Source of the DNA: Roseobacter sp. MED193
Lineage (GTDB): Bacteria; Pseudomonadota; Alphaproteobacteria; Rhodobacterales; Rhodobacteraceae
Assembly: GCF_000152965.1 (NCBI RefSeq)
Contig: NZ_AANB01000012.1
Span: forward strand, 1 to 64,000
Length of the DNA stretch: 64,000 nucleotides
Direction of reading: 5' to 3'
Below the pieces are notes generated by a model that was not told where the DNA came from, did not search any database, and saw only the letters and a program-made list of their open reading frames with translations. Below are positions 18,677 to 26,566 of the stretch, piece by piece. The position numbers and the translations under genes are program-made. Each line of letters begins with the position of its first letter. The first letter of the stretch is position 1.

Positions 18677-19885
18677 TCAGGTCTTTGTGCCGTTCTTCAA
18701 AGCCGTCACTGCTTTTGTCAGGAAGTGGACGGCGATCCCCACAACGACACCCCAGAACGCAGCGCCGATCCCGAACAGGGACACGCCTGATGCGGTGAAT
18801 ATGAAGGTCAGCAAACCCGCCTGCACATCATCCGAAGCCAGCATCGCGCTCGTGAACTTCAGGATTGGCTGTAGCAGGGCCAGACCCGCCAGAAGGGCGA
18901 TGAGGGCCGAAGGCAACAGGATCAGGATCTCGACGATGCTTCCGGCAAAAAGTCCGCCGAGACAGAAGAAGACGCCACACGCCACGCCCGCGACATAGCG
19001 GCGGTCGGGGTCTTCATGGCTGTCTGGCCCTGCGCAGAAGGCCGCGGTGATTGACGCCAAGGCGGTTGTGATCCCGCCCAGGAACGCGCCTGCAACAGAC
19101 ACGAGGCCCCCGACGATAAGGATCGGGTTGGCAGAGACTGAGAAACCGCTGGCACGCAGGATTGCCATACCGGGAAGGTACTGACCACTCAAAGTTGTGA
19201 TCAGCAAAGGGAGCGCGAGGCTGAGCATGGCGCCTGTAGAGAAGGTGGCACCGGTCACCTCTGGGCTTGCAAAGGCGAGGCTCACCGTGCCTACCGAGGC
19301 GTCGTAGAAGACTGCGCTGATGAGCAGAGCCGAGGCGAGCAGGACAAGCATGGCGTAGCGGGGAAAGATGACGGCACTCATGGCGAAGACCGCAATGAGA
19401 AGCCCGATTGCTGCTGGGTCACTGGCCAAGCCACCCGCGGCTTTAAGGCCGAAGCCAAAAAGGATGCCGGCCATCATCCCATTGGTCACGGACGGTGGCA
19501 GGAATTGCACGAGCCGTTCGAACACCCCCGACACACCGATCAGCACGAGAACCGCTGCCACAGCAATGTAGGCACCAACCATCTCTGCGGGCGACAGCGA
19601 CGTTCCCAGAGCAATCAACAGGACTGTGCCCGGGGCAGACCACGCCATCGCGATGGGCACGCGAAACCACAGGCTGAGACCTATGCTCGAGAGGCCCGCT
19701 GCCACTGAGATCGCAAAGACCCAGGACGAGAAGGCTTCCTTCCCGATGCCCATGGCCTCGGCAGCGCTTAGATAGATGAGAAGCGGCCCTGCATAGGACA
19801 CGAGGACGGCCAGAAATCCGGCTCCGATTGCGGAACCGGAGATGTCACTCAGGCGCGGTCGCCGATATCCGATCGCATCAGACAA
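18677..19885 (-). CDS. benE: Benzoate/H+ symporter, BenE family
   Basis: A membrane protein of about 402 residues and 11-12 helices with BenE-family stretches: [28 protein letters not shown] and [28 protein letters not shown]. BenE takes up benzoate with protons across the inner membrane. The likely start is the TTG at 19885, preceded by GAGG and overlapping the end of the CoA-transferase B gene by 8 bases; no ATG is near, and longer frames run into that gene. Its place in an operon otherwise devoted to 3-oxoadipate breakdown ties the operon to benzoate growth. Confidence 0.85.
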   Translation of the reverse strand: MSDAIGYRRPRLSDISGSAIGAGFLAVLVSYAGPLLIYLSAAEAMGIGKEAFSSWVFAISVAAGLSSIGLSLWFRVPIAMAWSAPGTVLLIALGTSLSPAEMVGAYIAVAAVLVLIGVSGVFERLVQFLPPSVTNGMMAGILFGFGLKAAGGLASDPAAIGLLIAVFAMSAVIFPRYAMLVLLASALLISAVFYDASVGTVSLAFASPEVTGATFSTGAMLSLALPLLITTLSGQYLPGMAILRASGFSVSANPILIVGGLVSVAGAFLGGITTALASITAAFCAGPDSHEDPDRRYVAGVACGVFFCLGGLFAGSIVEILILLPSALIALLAGLALLQPILKFTSAMLASDDVQAGLLTFIFTASGVSLFGIGAAFWGVVVGIAVHFLTKAVTALKNGTKT

Positions 19886-20501
19886 TCGTGGCCTCGGTTG
19901 CCTTGACGATGTCTTCGCGGCTGACACCATCCGCACATTCCACGATGTGCAGACCCTTGTTGGTGACATCGAGCACACCGAGATTGGTGATGATGCGGTC
20001 GACCACACCCTTGCCGGTTAGCGGCAAGGTGCATTCCTTGAGCACCTTGCTATCACCGTGTTTGTTGGTGTGATCCATCACCACGATGACCCGGCCCACG
20101 CCGGCAACGAGGTCCATCGCGCCGCCCATGCCCTTCACGAGCTTGCCGGGGATCATCCAGTTCGCCAGATCGCCTTTCTCCGACACTTCCATCGCGCCCA
20201 GCACGGCCGCTGCGATCTTGCCACCGCGGATCATTCCGAAACTGGTGGCGCTGTCGAAATAGGACGTACGCGCAAGTTCGGTGATTGTCTGCTTGCCAGC
20301 ATTGATCAGGTCTGGATCCTCTTCACCCTCGAAGGGGAACGGACCCATTCCGAGCATGCCGTTTTCCGACTGTAGCGTGATGTCCTTGTCGCCCACATAG
20401 TTGGCGACAAGCGTCGGGATGCCGATCCCGAGGTTCACATACATGCCGTCTTCGAGTTCCTGCGCGGCGCGCGCCGCCATTTGATTGCGATCCCAGGGCA
20501 T
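19878..20501 (-). CDS. 3-oxoacid CoA-transferase subunit B (SCOT type; PcaJ-like)
   Basis: A 207-residue CoA-transferase B chain. The stretch LGIGIPTL, then [14 protein letters not shown] holds the catalytic Glu (SENG), followed by [11 protein letters not shown] and [10 protein letters not shown]. The wording closely follows succinyl-CoA:3-ketoacid (acetoacetate) transferase rather than Pseudomonas PcaJ as remembered. It would move CoA from succinyl-CoA to acetoacetate or 3-oxoadipate. It overlaps subunit A by one base at its start and BenE by 8 bases at its end. Confidence 0.85.
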   Translation of the reverse strand: MPWDRNQMAARAAQELEDGMYVNLGIGIPTLVANYVGDKDITLQSENGMLGMGPFPFEGEEDPDLINAGKQTITELARTSYFDSATSFGMIRGGKIAAAVLGAMEVSEKGDLANWMIPGKLVKGMGGAMDLVAGVGRVIVVMDHTNKHGDSKVLKECTLPLTGKGVVDRIITNLGVLDVTNKGLHIVECADGVSREDIVKATEATIV

Positions 20502-21205
20502 TATGCGTCCTCCCGCTTGCGAACGGTGCGTTGTTCAATCCGTTTCTCATGCGCGCCCTGAATCAAGCGGTGCACATAGATACCCGGAAGATGGATGTGG
20601 TCCGGGTCGATGGACCCGCGCGGAACGATCTCCTCAACCTCGGCCACACAGAACCTGCCGCACATGGCGGCGGGCGGGTTGAAGTTGCGGGCGGTCTTGC
20701 GGAAGATCAGATTGCCCGTGTCGTCGGCCTTCCACGCCTTGACGATGGAGAGATCGGCAAAGATTCCCTCCTCAAGGATATATTCCTTCTCACCCCACAC
20801 CTTCACTTCCTTGCCCTCGGCGATCTGGGTGCCAACCCCGGTCTGGGTGTAAAAGCCCGGGATCCCCGCACCGCCAGCGCGCATGCGCTCGGCAAGAGTC
20901 CCTTGCGGGTTGAACTCCAGCTCCAGTTCGCCTGCCAGGTACTGGCGCATGAACTCGGCATTCTCGCCGACATAGGACGACATCATCTTCTTGATCTGGC
21001 GGGTTGCGAGAAGCTTTCCGAGACCGAAGTCATCAACTCCGGCATTGTTCGACGCCACGGTCAGATTCTTGACGCCACTGTCGACCAGCGCGTCGATCAG
21101 CAATTCTGGAATGCCACAGAGCCCAAAGCCCCCGGCGGCAATCAACATGCCGTCATGCAAAAGGCCATCCAGCGCCTCTGCCGCCGTGCCATAGACTTTC
21201 TTCAT
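20501..21205 (-). CDS. 3-oxoacid CoA-transferase subunit A (SCOT type; PcaI-like)
   Basis: A 234-residue CoA-transferase A chain starting [12 protein letters not shown]. It has [38 protein letters not shown] and [15 protein letters not shown], a series that matches mitochondrial and bacterial SCOT almost word for word, whereas P. putida PcaI reads differently at the GENAEF position. Acetoacetate is therefore at least as likely a substrate as 3-oxoadipate. The start at 21205 overlaps the BKACE stop (ATGA). A longer upstream frame lies wholly inside BKACE and is rejected. Confidence 0.85.
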   Translation of the reverse strand: MKKVYGTAAEALDGLLHDGMLIAAGGFGLCGIPELLIDALVDSGVKNLTVASNNAGVDDFGLGKLLATRQIKKMMSSYVGENAEFMRQYLAGELELEFNPQGTLAERMRAGGAGIPGFYTQTGVGTQIAEGKEVKVWGEKEYILEEGIFADLSIVKAWKADDTGNLIFRKTARNFNPPAAMCGRFCVAEVEEIVPRGSIDPDHIHLPGIYVHRLIQGAHEKRIEQRTVRKREDA

Positions 21206-22062
21206 GCTGCGTGTCCTTTCTCTGCACTCTCGGACAGGCGCAGTCCGAGAATGCGGCGCGCCTCTTGCCAGCTTGCCACCGGGCGATTGTTTCTGTTGCA
21301 AATCTCCACGGCCCGGCGCACGAGGGCGGCATTCGAAGGTGCCAGCGTATCGCGGTCGAGGCGGACATTATCCTCAAGCCCCGTTCGGGCATGACCACCC
21401 GCAGCGATGGCCCATTCGTTCAGTTTGAGCTGATTGGCTCCGATGCCGGCCGCGCACCACGGCGCGTCGTCACCAAACAGGCGGTGCACCGTGTGGATGT
21501 AATAGTCGAACACGTCGCGATCGACCGGCATCGCGTTCTTCACACCCATGACGAACTGCACGTAGGGGGTTCCGGCGAGCTGGCCCTTGTCGGCCATGTC
21601 TTTGGCCTTGAGAATATGGCTGAGGTCGAAGGCCTCGATCTCGGGCTTGACGTCGTATTTCAGCATTTCGCTGGCCAGCCAGTCGACAAGATCCGGTGGG
21701 TTCTCATAGACGCGTGTCGGGAAATTGTTCGATCCAACCGACAAGGAGGCCATGTCAGGTTTCAGCGACAACATCCCGCCACGGGTTTGACCCGCGCCCG
21801 ACCGTCCACCGGTGGAAAACTGGATGATCATGCCGGGGCAATGCTTTTCGATCCCCTCCTTCAGAGCGGCAAACTTGTCCGGGTCCGACGACGGGGTTTC
21901 ATCGTCATTGCGCACATGCGCGTGAACAATGGTCGCTCCGGCCTCGAAGGCTTCTTGGGTCGATTCCACCTGTTCCGATACACTGATCGGAACAGCCGGA
22001 TTGTTGGCTTTCGTGGGCAGGCTGCCCGTGATCGCCACACAGATAATGCAGGGATTGGTCAT
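21202..22062 (-). CDS. Beta-keto acid cleavage enzyme (BKACE, DUF849)
   Basis: A 286-residue TIM-barrel enzyme of the DUF849/BKACE family, whose founding member is Kce, the 3-keto-5-aminohexanoate cleavage enzyme. The zinc-binding pair lies in ATIVHAHVR (His47, His49), with the family segments [11 protein letters not shown] and RPDMASL-like [14 protein letters not shown], and AGIGANQL near 215. The reaction class is beta-keto acid + acetyl-CoA to acetoacetate + an acyl-CoA. In this operon 3-oxoadipate is the natural candidate, giving succinyl-CoA and acetoacetate. The neighbouring SCOT-type genes would then handle acetoacetate. Substrate is inference. Confidence 0.85.
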   Translation of the reverse strand: MTNPCIICVAITGSLPTKANNPAVPISVSEQVESTQEAFEAGATIVHAHVRNDDETPSSDPDKFAALKEGIEKHCPGMIIQFSTGGRSGAGQTRGGMLSLKPDMASLSVGSNNFPTRVYENPPDLVDWLASEMLKYDVKPEIEAFDLSHILKAKDMADKGQLAGTPYVQFVMGVKNAMPVDRDVFDYYIHTVHRLFGDDAPWCAAGIGANQLKLNEWAIAAGGHARTGLEDNVRLDRDTLAPSNAALVRRAVEICNRNNRPVASWQEARRILGLRLSESAEKGHAA

Positions 22063-22079
22063 GATCGTCGTCCGTGTTG

Positions 22080-22107
22080 GACACTCCAGGCAGGAGTCCG
22101 GAGTGTC
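22080..22107 (-). promoter_or_regulatory. Intercistronic hairpin before BKACE
   Basis: GACACTCC (22080-22087) pairs with GGAGTGTC (22100-22107) across 12 bases, between the 47-residue ORF and BKACE. There is no T run. It may be a processing or attenuation hairpin within the operon. Confidence 0.4.
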
Positions 22108-22122
22108 TGGGTCTATCAGGGC

Positions 22123-22266
22123 TCAGGAGTGTTCATCCACAAGGCTCGGCGCGGTGGTCGAGGCTTCGGCAGCCTGGCGCTCTTCATCCGTGAAGAACAT
22201 CCAGACGACATCGGCCTTATTGTGTCTCTTGCATCCAGGGCATGGGTTGTTCGCGTTCTTGCACAT
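22123..22266 (-). CDS. Small Cys-motif protein, 47 residues, unknown
   Basis: An unlisted short frame with an excellent ribosome site (GGAGGAGG, five bases before ATG). The protein starts MCKNANNPCPGCKRHNKAD, continues VVWMFFTDEERQAAE and ends LVDEHS. Cys at 2, 9 and 12 (CxxxxxxCxxC) suggest metal or Fe-S binding. It sits between the lactonase and BKACE in the leftward operon. I do not recognise the family. The strong ribosome site, position in the operon and coding-like composition favour a real gene. Confidence 0.6.
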   Translation of the reverse strand: MCKNANNPCPGCKRHNKADVVWMFFTDEERQAAEASTTAPSLVDEHS

Positions 22267-22295
22267 GGCTCCTCCTCCCGTGCAGGGTTGATCGG

Positions 22296-23153
22296 TCAGG
22301 CAGCCTCCGCCGCCCGCTTCGGCATTTTTTCCAGGGCTTCGACAAAAAACGGGCGGAACCCTTCGGGATGTTCGCTCATCGGGAAATGGCCCAGTTCATC
22401 CATGACGGACAAAGTGGCACCCGGAATTGCCTTGGCCGTGCGCTCGGCGTCTTCCGGCGTACAGGTCAGGTCGTACGCGCCGACGATGATGTGTACGGGC
22501 GTCTGTGCCGTATCGATGGTCGGCAAGCGCGGGATCAGGCTGTCGTCCTTGGTGTAAAAGCTCAGATCGCCCCGGAAGACACCGGGTCCGCTCTGCATGA
22601 ACATCCACAGCGTGTTCCAGCGCTCGGAAGCGGGCGCATAGGGCGAGATATTCGCGGAAACGAGTGCCGCGCCCATTTCGCCGCCGTGAGCGTCAGGGCG
22701 ATGGAACCAGTCAATGTCATACCAGGCGGGCTGGAAATCCGACGCCTCGATCGCGATGAAACCACTGAATTTCTCAGGATGCAGCGCCGCGAGCTGTAGG
22801 GCGATGCGCCCACCCATCGAACAGCCCGCCAGCACGGGACGGTCCAGACCCAACCCGTCGATCACAGCCAGAATCGTCTCGATGTAGGCTTCGGTCGTCA
22901 GCAGGTATTCCTGGGTTTCGAAACCTTCGGGCGGCAGCGACTTGCCGTGCCATGGCATGTCGAACGCGATCAGACGGTTCGACGTCGTGATCTCGGCATC
23001 GTTCATCAGGTGACGCCACTGGCGGGTATCCGCGCCCGCAGTATGCAGGCAGATGACGGGACGGCCTTGTCCCGCCTCTTCGAAATAGATGCGACGGGGG
23101 GCCCCTTCGATCATGACGGTGACATAGCGGCCAGTGATGGGTTCGATGCTCAT
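22296..23153 (-). CDS. pcaD: Alpha/beta hydrolase, probable 3-oxoadipate enol-lactonase (PcaD/CatD-like)
   Basis: A 285-residue alpha/beta hydrolase: CLHTAGADTRQW oxyanion loop near 36, DMPWHGKS, nucleophile elbow GCSMGG (Ser112), acid in IVGAYDLTCTPED and His in DELGHFPMSEHPE. It is slightly longer than the usual 260-residue PcaD. Both pathway branches need an enol-lactone hydrolase and no other candidate is seen, so this assignment is likely but rests on context. Start 23153 overlaps the upstream SCP2-like gene by ATGA. Its N-terminal stretch differs from typical PcaD, so another lactone or ester is possible. Confidence 0.65.
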   Translation of the reverse strand: MSIEPITGRYVTVMIEGAPRRIYFEEAGQGRPVICLHTAGADTRQWRHLMNDAEITTSNRLIAFDMPWHGKSLPPEGFETQEYLLTTEAYIETILAVIDGLGLDRPVLAGCSMGGRIALQLAALHPEKFSGFIAIEASDFQPAWYDIDWFHRPDAHGGEMGAALVSANISPYAPASERWNTLWMFMQSGPGVFRGDLSFYTKDDSLIPRLPTIDTAQTPVHIIVGAYDLTCTPEDAERTAKAIPGATLSVMDELGHFPMSEHPEGFRPFFVEALEKMPKRAAEAA

Positions 23154-23551
23154 GCTGCCACCTCCTCTTTCGCGCGGGCAAGGCCCAAGACTTCCTTGAA
23201 GAAACGCAGGTTTTTCACGAGGCTCAGGATGTCGCCGTCGATCCGGCCACGGCCGATCTTCACCAGGCCAAATATGTCGTGGAAACCGGGTTCGGGACGC
23301 GCCTGCCAGAACTTGTCCAACGCTTCTGCATCTGTCCGCAACGCAAAGCGCCAAGGCGTTTTGCGGCTGGGACCTTCGACGACGGACACGATGTGACCTT
23401 TCTCGAAGGTCAGGTAGTATTCGTTCCCGTCGATCTCGATCAGAACCGTTTCGGAAAACAACCGGCCAAGGCGCTGCAAATGCGGCGTTGCCTCAAGGCG
23501 CGTTTGAATTTGCTTGAAGGTATTGATCACCTTGGTCTCCCATGCGTTCAT
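23150..23551 (-). CDS. SCP2-like small protein of unknown role
   Basis: A 133-residue protein with one central beta-rich core (VLIEIDGNEYYLTFEKGHI, then VVEGPSRKTPWRFALRTD) that resembles the SCP-2 sterol-carrier fold, which holds small hydrophobic ligands. It has no signal peptide or membrane segment. It is the first gene of the leftward operon and is coupled to the lactonase gene by an ATGA overlap. No muconolactone isomerase (CatC) gene is found in the window, and this protein occupies the place where one would be expected. It is not similar in sequence to CatC. Confidence 0.6.
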   Translation of the reverse strand: MNAWETKVINTFKQIQTRLEATPHLQRLGRLFSETVLIEIDGNEYYLTFEKGHIVSVVEGPSRKTPWRFALRTDAEALDKFWQARPEPGFHDIFGLVKIGRGRIDGDILSLVKNLRFFKEVLGLARAKEEVAA

Positions 23552-23602
23552 AAGCTATCCCATAGCTGCCACGATCAGCCGCGCCGGTGCCATGCCATAG
23601 AG

Positions 23603-23618
23603 GGTATGGCTCAATACT
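23603..23618. promoter_or_regulatory. Operator-like motif, distal copy in the catA divergent promoter
   Basis: GGTATGGCTCAATACT fits the GGTAT-N7-TACC pattern at all but the last base and lies 69 bases from the stronger copy, 52 bases before the start of the leftward SCP2-like gene. Paired sites in a divergent promoter are usual for LysR or MarR control. Confidence 0.4.
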
Positions 23619-23671
23619 CTACGTTGCTGACCGCAGGGTTTTTGTAATCGCGCAACGAGCAGCTCACTGGC

Positions 23672-23687
23672 GGTATCACCCGATACC
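23672..23687. promoter_or_regulatory. Operator-like motif, main copy in the catA divergent promoter
   Basis: GGTATCACCCGATACC, extended by one base each side to a perfect interrupted inverted repeat CGGTATC-ACCC-GATACCG (23671-23688). It is the most symmetrical copy of the motif also found before catB, the first TRAP operon and, in weaker form, hipO and dadA. It lies 110 bases before the catA start in the 245-base gap between catA and the leftward operon. Confidence 0.6.
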
Positions 23688-23796
23688 GCAGCGGGCATTG
23701 GGTAAGCACGGGATTCGGTGAAGTCTGTTTTTGCGACGAGGGGCATTGACGCACCTCGCTACCGGACATTCAGACTGCCAGGAGGAGGAAATACCC

Positions 23797-24672
23797 ATGG
23801 GCATCGTCAACCAAGACAACATCACCGACGTCGTGATCGACAGCCTCGGCAAGCATGGCGACATCACTGACCGCGAGCGTGAGATCGCAACCGGCCTGAT
23901 CAAGCACATGCACGCCTTCGTGAAGGACGTGAAACTGCAGCACGACGAGTTTCTTGCCGCCTGCGATTACCTTGCCCGCGCCGGCAAGCTTTGCGACGAC
24001 AACCGCCAGGAATTCATCCTTCTGGGCGATATTCTCGGCATCGAGGTTCTGGTCGACATGATGACCAACCCGGTCGAAGGTGGCGAAAGCGAGTCCACCG
24101 TGCTCGGCCCATTCTACCGTGAGAACCCGCCGGTCCTGCCCAAAGGTGCGTCGACCATCCAGAAGCACTTCGACAATGAGGAAACCGCTTATTTCGAAGG
24201 CTACATCAAGGATGAGAACGGCAACGGCATCGCAGGCGTGACGCTCGATGTCTGGGAAGATGCGCCAAACGGCATCTACGAAAACCTCGACCCGGATCAG
24301 CCAGAATACAACCTGCGGGGCCGTTTCGAGACCGACGAGAACGGCCACTACGCCTTTGTTGCAGTCCGCCCGGTCCCCTATCCGATCCCGGATGATGAAA
24401 CTGCTGGCGAGCTGCTGCGCTTCATGGGTCACCACCCGAACCGCCCCGGCCACATGCACTTCATTATTTCCAAAGACGGTTACCGCCCGCTGATCAGCCA
24501 GATCTATGATGCAGACAGCGCGTGGCTGGACGAAGACAGCGTGTTCGCCGTCAAAGAAAGCCTGATCGGCAAGTTCAAGCCTGCCGACAAGGACCTGGGC
24601 ACCGACCTGCATTTCGAATTCGACTTCGTGCTCAAGGAAGGCGTCTCCGAGCAGGCCGTCGCCGCCGAATAA
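23797..24672 (+). CDS. catA: Catechol 1,2-dioxygenase (CatA)
   Basis: A 291-residue intradiol dioxygenase with the helical N-terminal linker domain typical of catechol-type enzymes, then STVLGPFYRENPP near 108, LDVWEDAPNGIY (first Tyr ligand), GRFETDENGHYAF (second Tyr region) and GHHPNRPGHMHFII (two His ligands). It opens catechol to cis,cis-muconate. GGAGGAGG precedes the ATG at 23797; a longer frame upstream has no site. The benzoate dioxygenase genes nearby make catechol the likely substrate, though hydroxyquinol-type dioxygenases look similar. Confidence 0.85.
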   Translation: MGIVNQDNITDVVIDSLGKHGDITDREREIATGLIKHMHAFVKDVKLQHDEFLAACDYLARAGKLCDDNRQEFILLGDILGIEVLVDMMTNPVEGGESESTVLGPFYRENPPVLPKGASTIQKHFDNEETAYFEGYIKDENGNGIAGVTLDVWEDAPNGIYENLDPDQPEYNLRGRFETDENGHYAFVAVRPVPYPIPDDETAGELLRFMGHHPNRPGHMHFIISKDGYRPLISQIYDADSAWLDEDSVFAVKESLIGKFKPADKDLGTDLHFEFDFVLKEGVSEQAVAAE

Positions 24673-24695
24673 TCCCCGATGCCTCCCTGAAGACT

Positions 24696-24722
24696 GGCCC
24701 CCACTATGTGGGGGCCTTTTTT
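24696..24722 (+). terminator. Rho-independent terminator after catA
   Basis: A perfect 9-bp GC stem (GGCCCCCAC / GTGGGGGCC, 3-base loop) followed by TTTTTT ends the catA transcript before the LysR gene. Confidence 0.9.
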
Positions 24723-24768
24723 CGTTTCGAGGTTTGGCGTAACCTAAGATATTGGGAGGGCAGTAAAA

Positions 24769-25668
24769 ATGAATTTCAAACAGCTGACCTATTTTATAGC
24801 GGTCGCCGAAGAACTGCATTTCGGGCGCGCCGCCGAGCGCCTCGATATGGCGCAACCGCCACTCAGCCGACAGATCAAGCAGCTCGAGGACGAACTGGAG
24901 GCAATTCTCTTCAATAGGGGGCGCAGCGCGATCACTCTGACACAGGCCGGCGAACGCCTCCTCAAGCGGGGAAAGGCAATCGTGGCGCAGTTGGAGGATA
25001 CACGGCTCGAAGTGCGGCGGCTGGGCCAGGGAGCGGAAGGCCGCCTTCGGATCGGCTTCGTCGGATCGGCGACATTCGGAATTCTGCCAAACATCATCCG
25101 GTCATACCGCGCGAATTACCCGGAGATGAATCTCAGCCTTACTCCGATGAACAACGCGCAACTCTACAGGGCGCTCGTCTCTCGTGAAATAGACGTGGCT
25201 TTTGCACGCCCGACGCTCAAGGACCCCGAGTTCCTTTCAAAACATCTCGTCGAGGAAAAACTGATCCTCGCTTTGCCAGATATCGTTGACACGGGTAACC
25301 GCACGGTCGCGAAACTCGAACGCCTCATGACCCATAATCTGATCCTCTATCCAGAACGCCCCCGTCCGAGCTATGCGGATATGGTGATCAAAGCTGTTGA
25401 AGATGCGGGCTTCAAGGCACCGATGCGCCTGTGGTGCATGGATCTTCAAACCGCCTTGAGCCTCGTCGCGGTCGGAGAAGGGGTATGCATCGTTCCGGAG
25501 TCCGTCTCCAACGCGCCGCGCAAAGGTATGAAGTTCCTCAACATCGAGCCGGAGATCGCGCGCACCGAGCTATCGGTCAATTACCGTGTCGATGAACAGG
25601 GTGTACACGTGAAGAATTTCGTCAACATCGCACAGAAAGTGGCGCGAAAGAGCCCTGTGAAGAAATAG
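24769..25668 (+). CDS. catR: LysR-type regulator, CatR/BenM-like
   Basis: A 299-residue LysR protein with the helix-turn-helix at residues about 2-60 (FKQLTYFIAVAEELHFGRAAERL...QPPLSRQIKQLE), a wording shared with CatR, BenM and CatM. The effector domain (IGFVGSATFGILPNIIRSYR, then VSREIDVAFARP) has the pattern of the muconate-responsive group. It follows catA after a terminator and faces benD. It probably senses cis,cis-muconate and/or benzoate and controls the ben and cat genes. It is a candidate binder of the recurring GGTAT-N7-TACC motif. Confidence 0.8.
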   Translation: MNFKQLTYFIAVAEELHFGRAAERLDMAQPPLSRQIKQLEDELEAILFNRGRSAITLTQAGERLLKRGKAIVAQLEDTRLEVRRLGQGAEGRLRIGFVGSATFGILPNIIRSYRANYPEMNLSLTPMNNAQLYRALVSREIDVAFARPTLKDPEFLSKHLVEEKLILALPDIVDTGNRTVAKLERLMTHNLILYPERPRPSYADMVIKAVEDAGFKAPMRLWCMDLQTALSLVAVGEGVCIVPESVSNAPRKGMKFLNIEPEIARTELSVNYRVDEQGVHVKNFVNIAQKVARKSPVKK

Positions 25669-25786
25669 CCTCCGGTCGGACGGATCAGAAACCTGCAAAT
25701 ACCATCTGGCGAGGGTCAATTAGATCCGCGCCAGCCCCAAAAGCAGAAGTTGCAGGTCGTTGCATCTTTTCCAGACAGTTCCGGAT

Positions 25787-26566
25787 CTAGCCGAGATCCC
25801 CTCCGCCAACAGGAACAGTGACGCCCGTGATGTAAGACGCATCTTCCGACGCCAGAAACAGGATTGGCCCAACCTGCTCGTCAAGCGTGCCGTAGCGCTT
25901 CATCAAAGAGGACTGGATGGTCTGGTCGACGATGGTCTGGTACCAATCCTCACGCTGTTCCTCCTCCGCATTCGGATTGCGCGGAACGACGCGCGGAGGC
26001 GCTTCGGTGCCGCCAGGCGCTGTCGCAACAACGCGGATCCCGCGTTCGGCCACTTCCCAGGCAAGACTTGCCGTGATCGCGTTGACCCCGCCCTTTGCCG
26101 CAGCATAAGGGACGCGGTTCAAACCGCGCGTGGCGATCGACGAAACGTTGACGATCACACCGCTTGCGCATGGCAACATATGCTCGATCGCGGCGCGGCA
26201 GCAGAACAGCGTTGGAAAAAGCGACCGACGTACTTCGGCTTCGATCTGTTTCGGCTCGTAGTGCTCATATGGCTTGGCCCAGATCGTGCCGCCAACGTTG
26301 TTCACCAGAATGTCGATCCGGCCCCACAGGTCCACAGCCTTTTGCATGGCTTTTTCGCACCCAGCCCATGTTTCCAGATTGACCGAGATCGCCTCGGCCG
26401 TGCCGCCCGCGTCTCGGATCGCGGTGACCACGTCCTTGCGGGCGGGCGAACGGTCTACGATCAGCACGCTGGCACCTTCACTGGCTGCGCGTTCTGCAAC
26501 GCGGCGACCGATGCCTTGCGCGGCACCGGTTACGACCATGACCTTGTCTTCGAAACGACGTGTCAT
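25787..26566 (-). CDS. benD: Benzoate diol dehydrogenase (BenD), SDR family
   Basis: A 259-residue short-chain dehydrogenase: VVTGAAQGIGRRVAE (NAD binding, residues 11-25), DILVNNVGG, then Ser in VNVSSIATRG and the YAAAKGG catalytic Tyr/Lys pair. The size and the PVGGGDLG end fit BenD, which oxidises 1,6-dihydroxycyclohexadiene-carboxylate to catechol and CO2 with NAD+. It overlaps the benC stop by ATGA and is the last gene of the catB-benABCD operon. Confidence 0.9.
   Translation of the reverse strand: MTRRFEDKVMVVTGAAQGIGRRVAERAASEGASVLIVDRSPARKDVVTAIRDAGGTAEAISVNLETWAGCEKAMQKAVDLWGRIDILVNNVGGTIWAKPYEHYEPKQIEAEVRRSLFPTLFCCRAAIEHMLPCASGVIVNVSSIATRGLNRVPYAAAKGGVNAITASLAWEVAERGIRVVATAPGGTEAPPRVVPRNPNAEEEQREDWYQTIVDQTIQSSLMKRYGTLDEQVGPILFLASEDASYITGVTVPVGGGDLG

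Noticed and set aside
21211-22557. Rightward open frame of 448 codons opposite BKACE
   Set aside because: Antisense shadow of BKACE and its flanks; composition is Arg/His-rich as usual for such shadows.
23150-23551. 133-residue protein as CatC itself
   Set aside because: CatC is about 90-96 residues with a different sequence pattern; this protein looks SCP2-like. Only a functional replacement is considered.
23797-24672. Hydroxyquinol 1,2-dioxygenase
   Set aside because: Sequence is close, but no hydroxyquinol-forming or maleylacetate reductase gene is present, while the ben and catB genes are.
23770-24855. Leftward open frame of 361 codons opposite catA
   Set aside because: Shadow of catA; no recognisable protein and no start signal.
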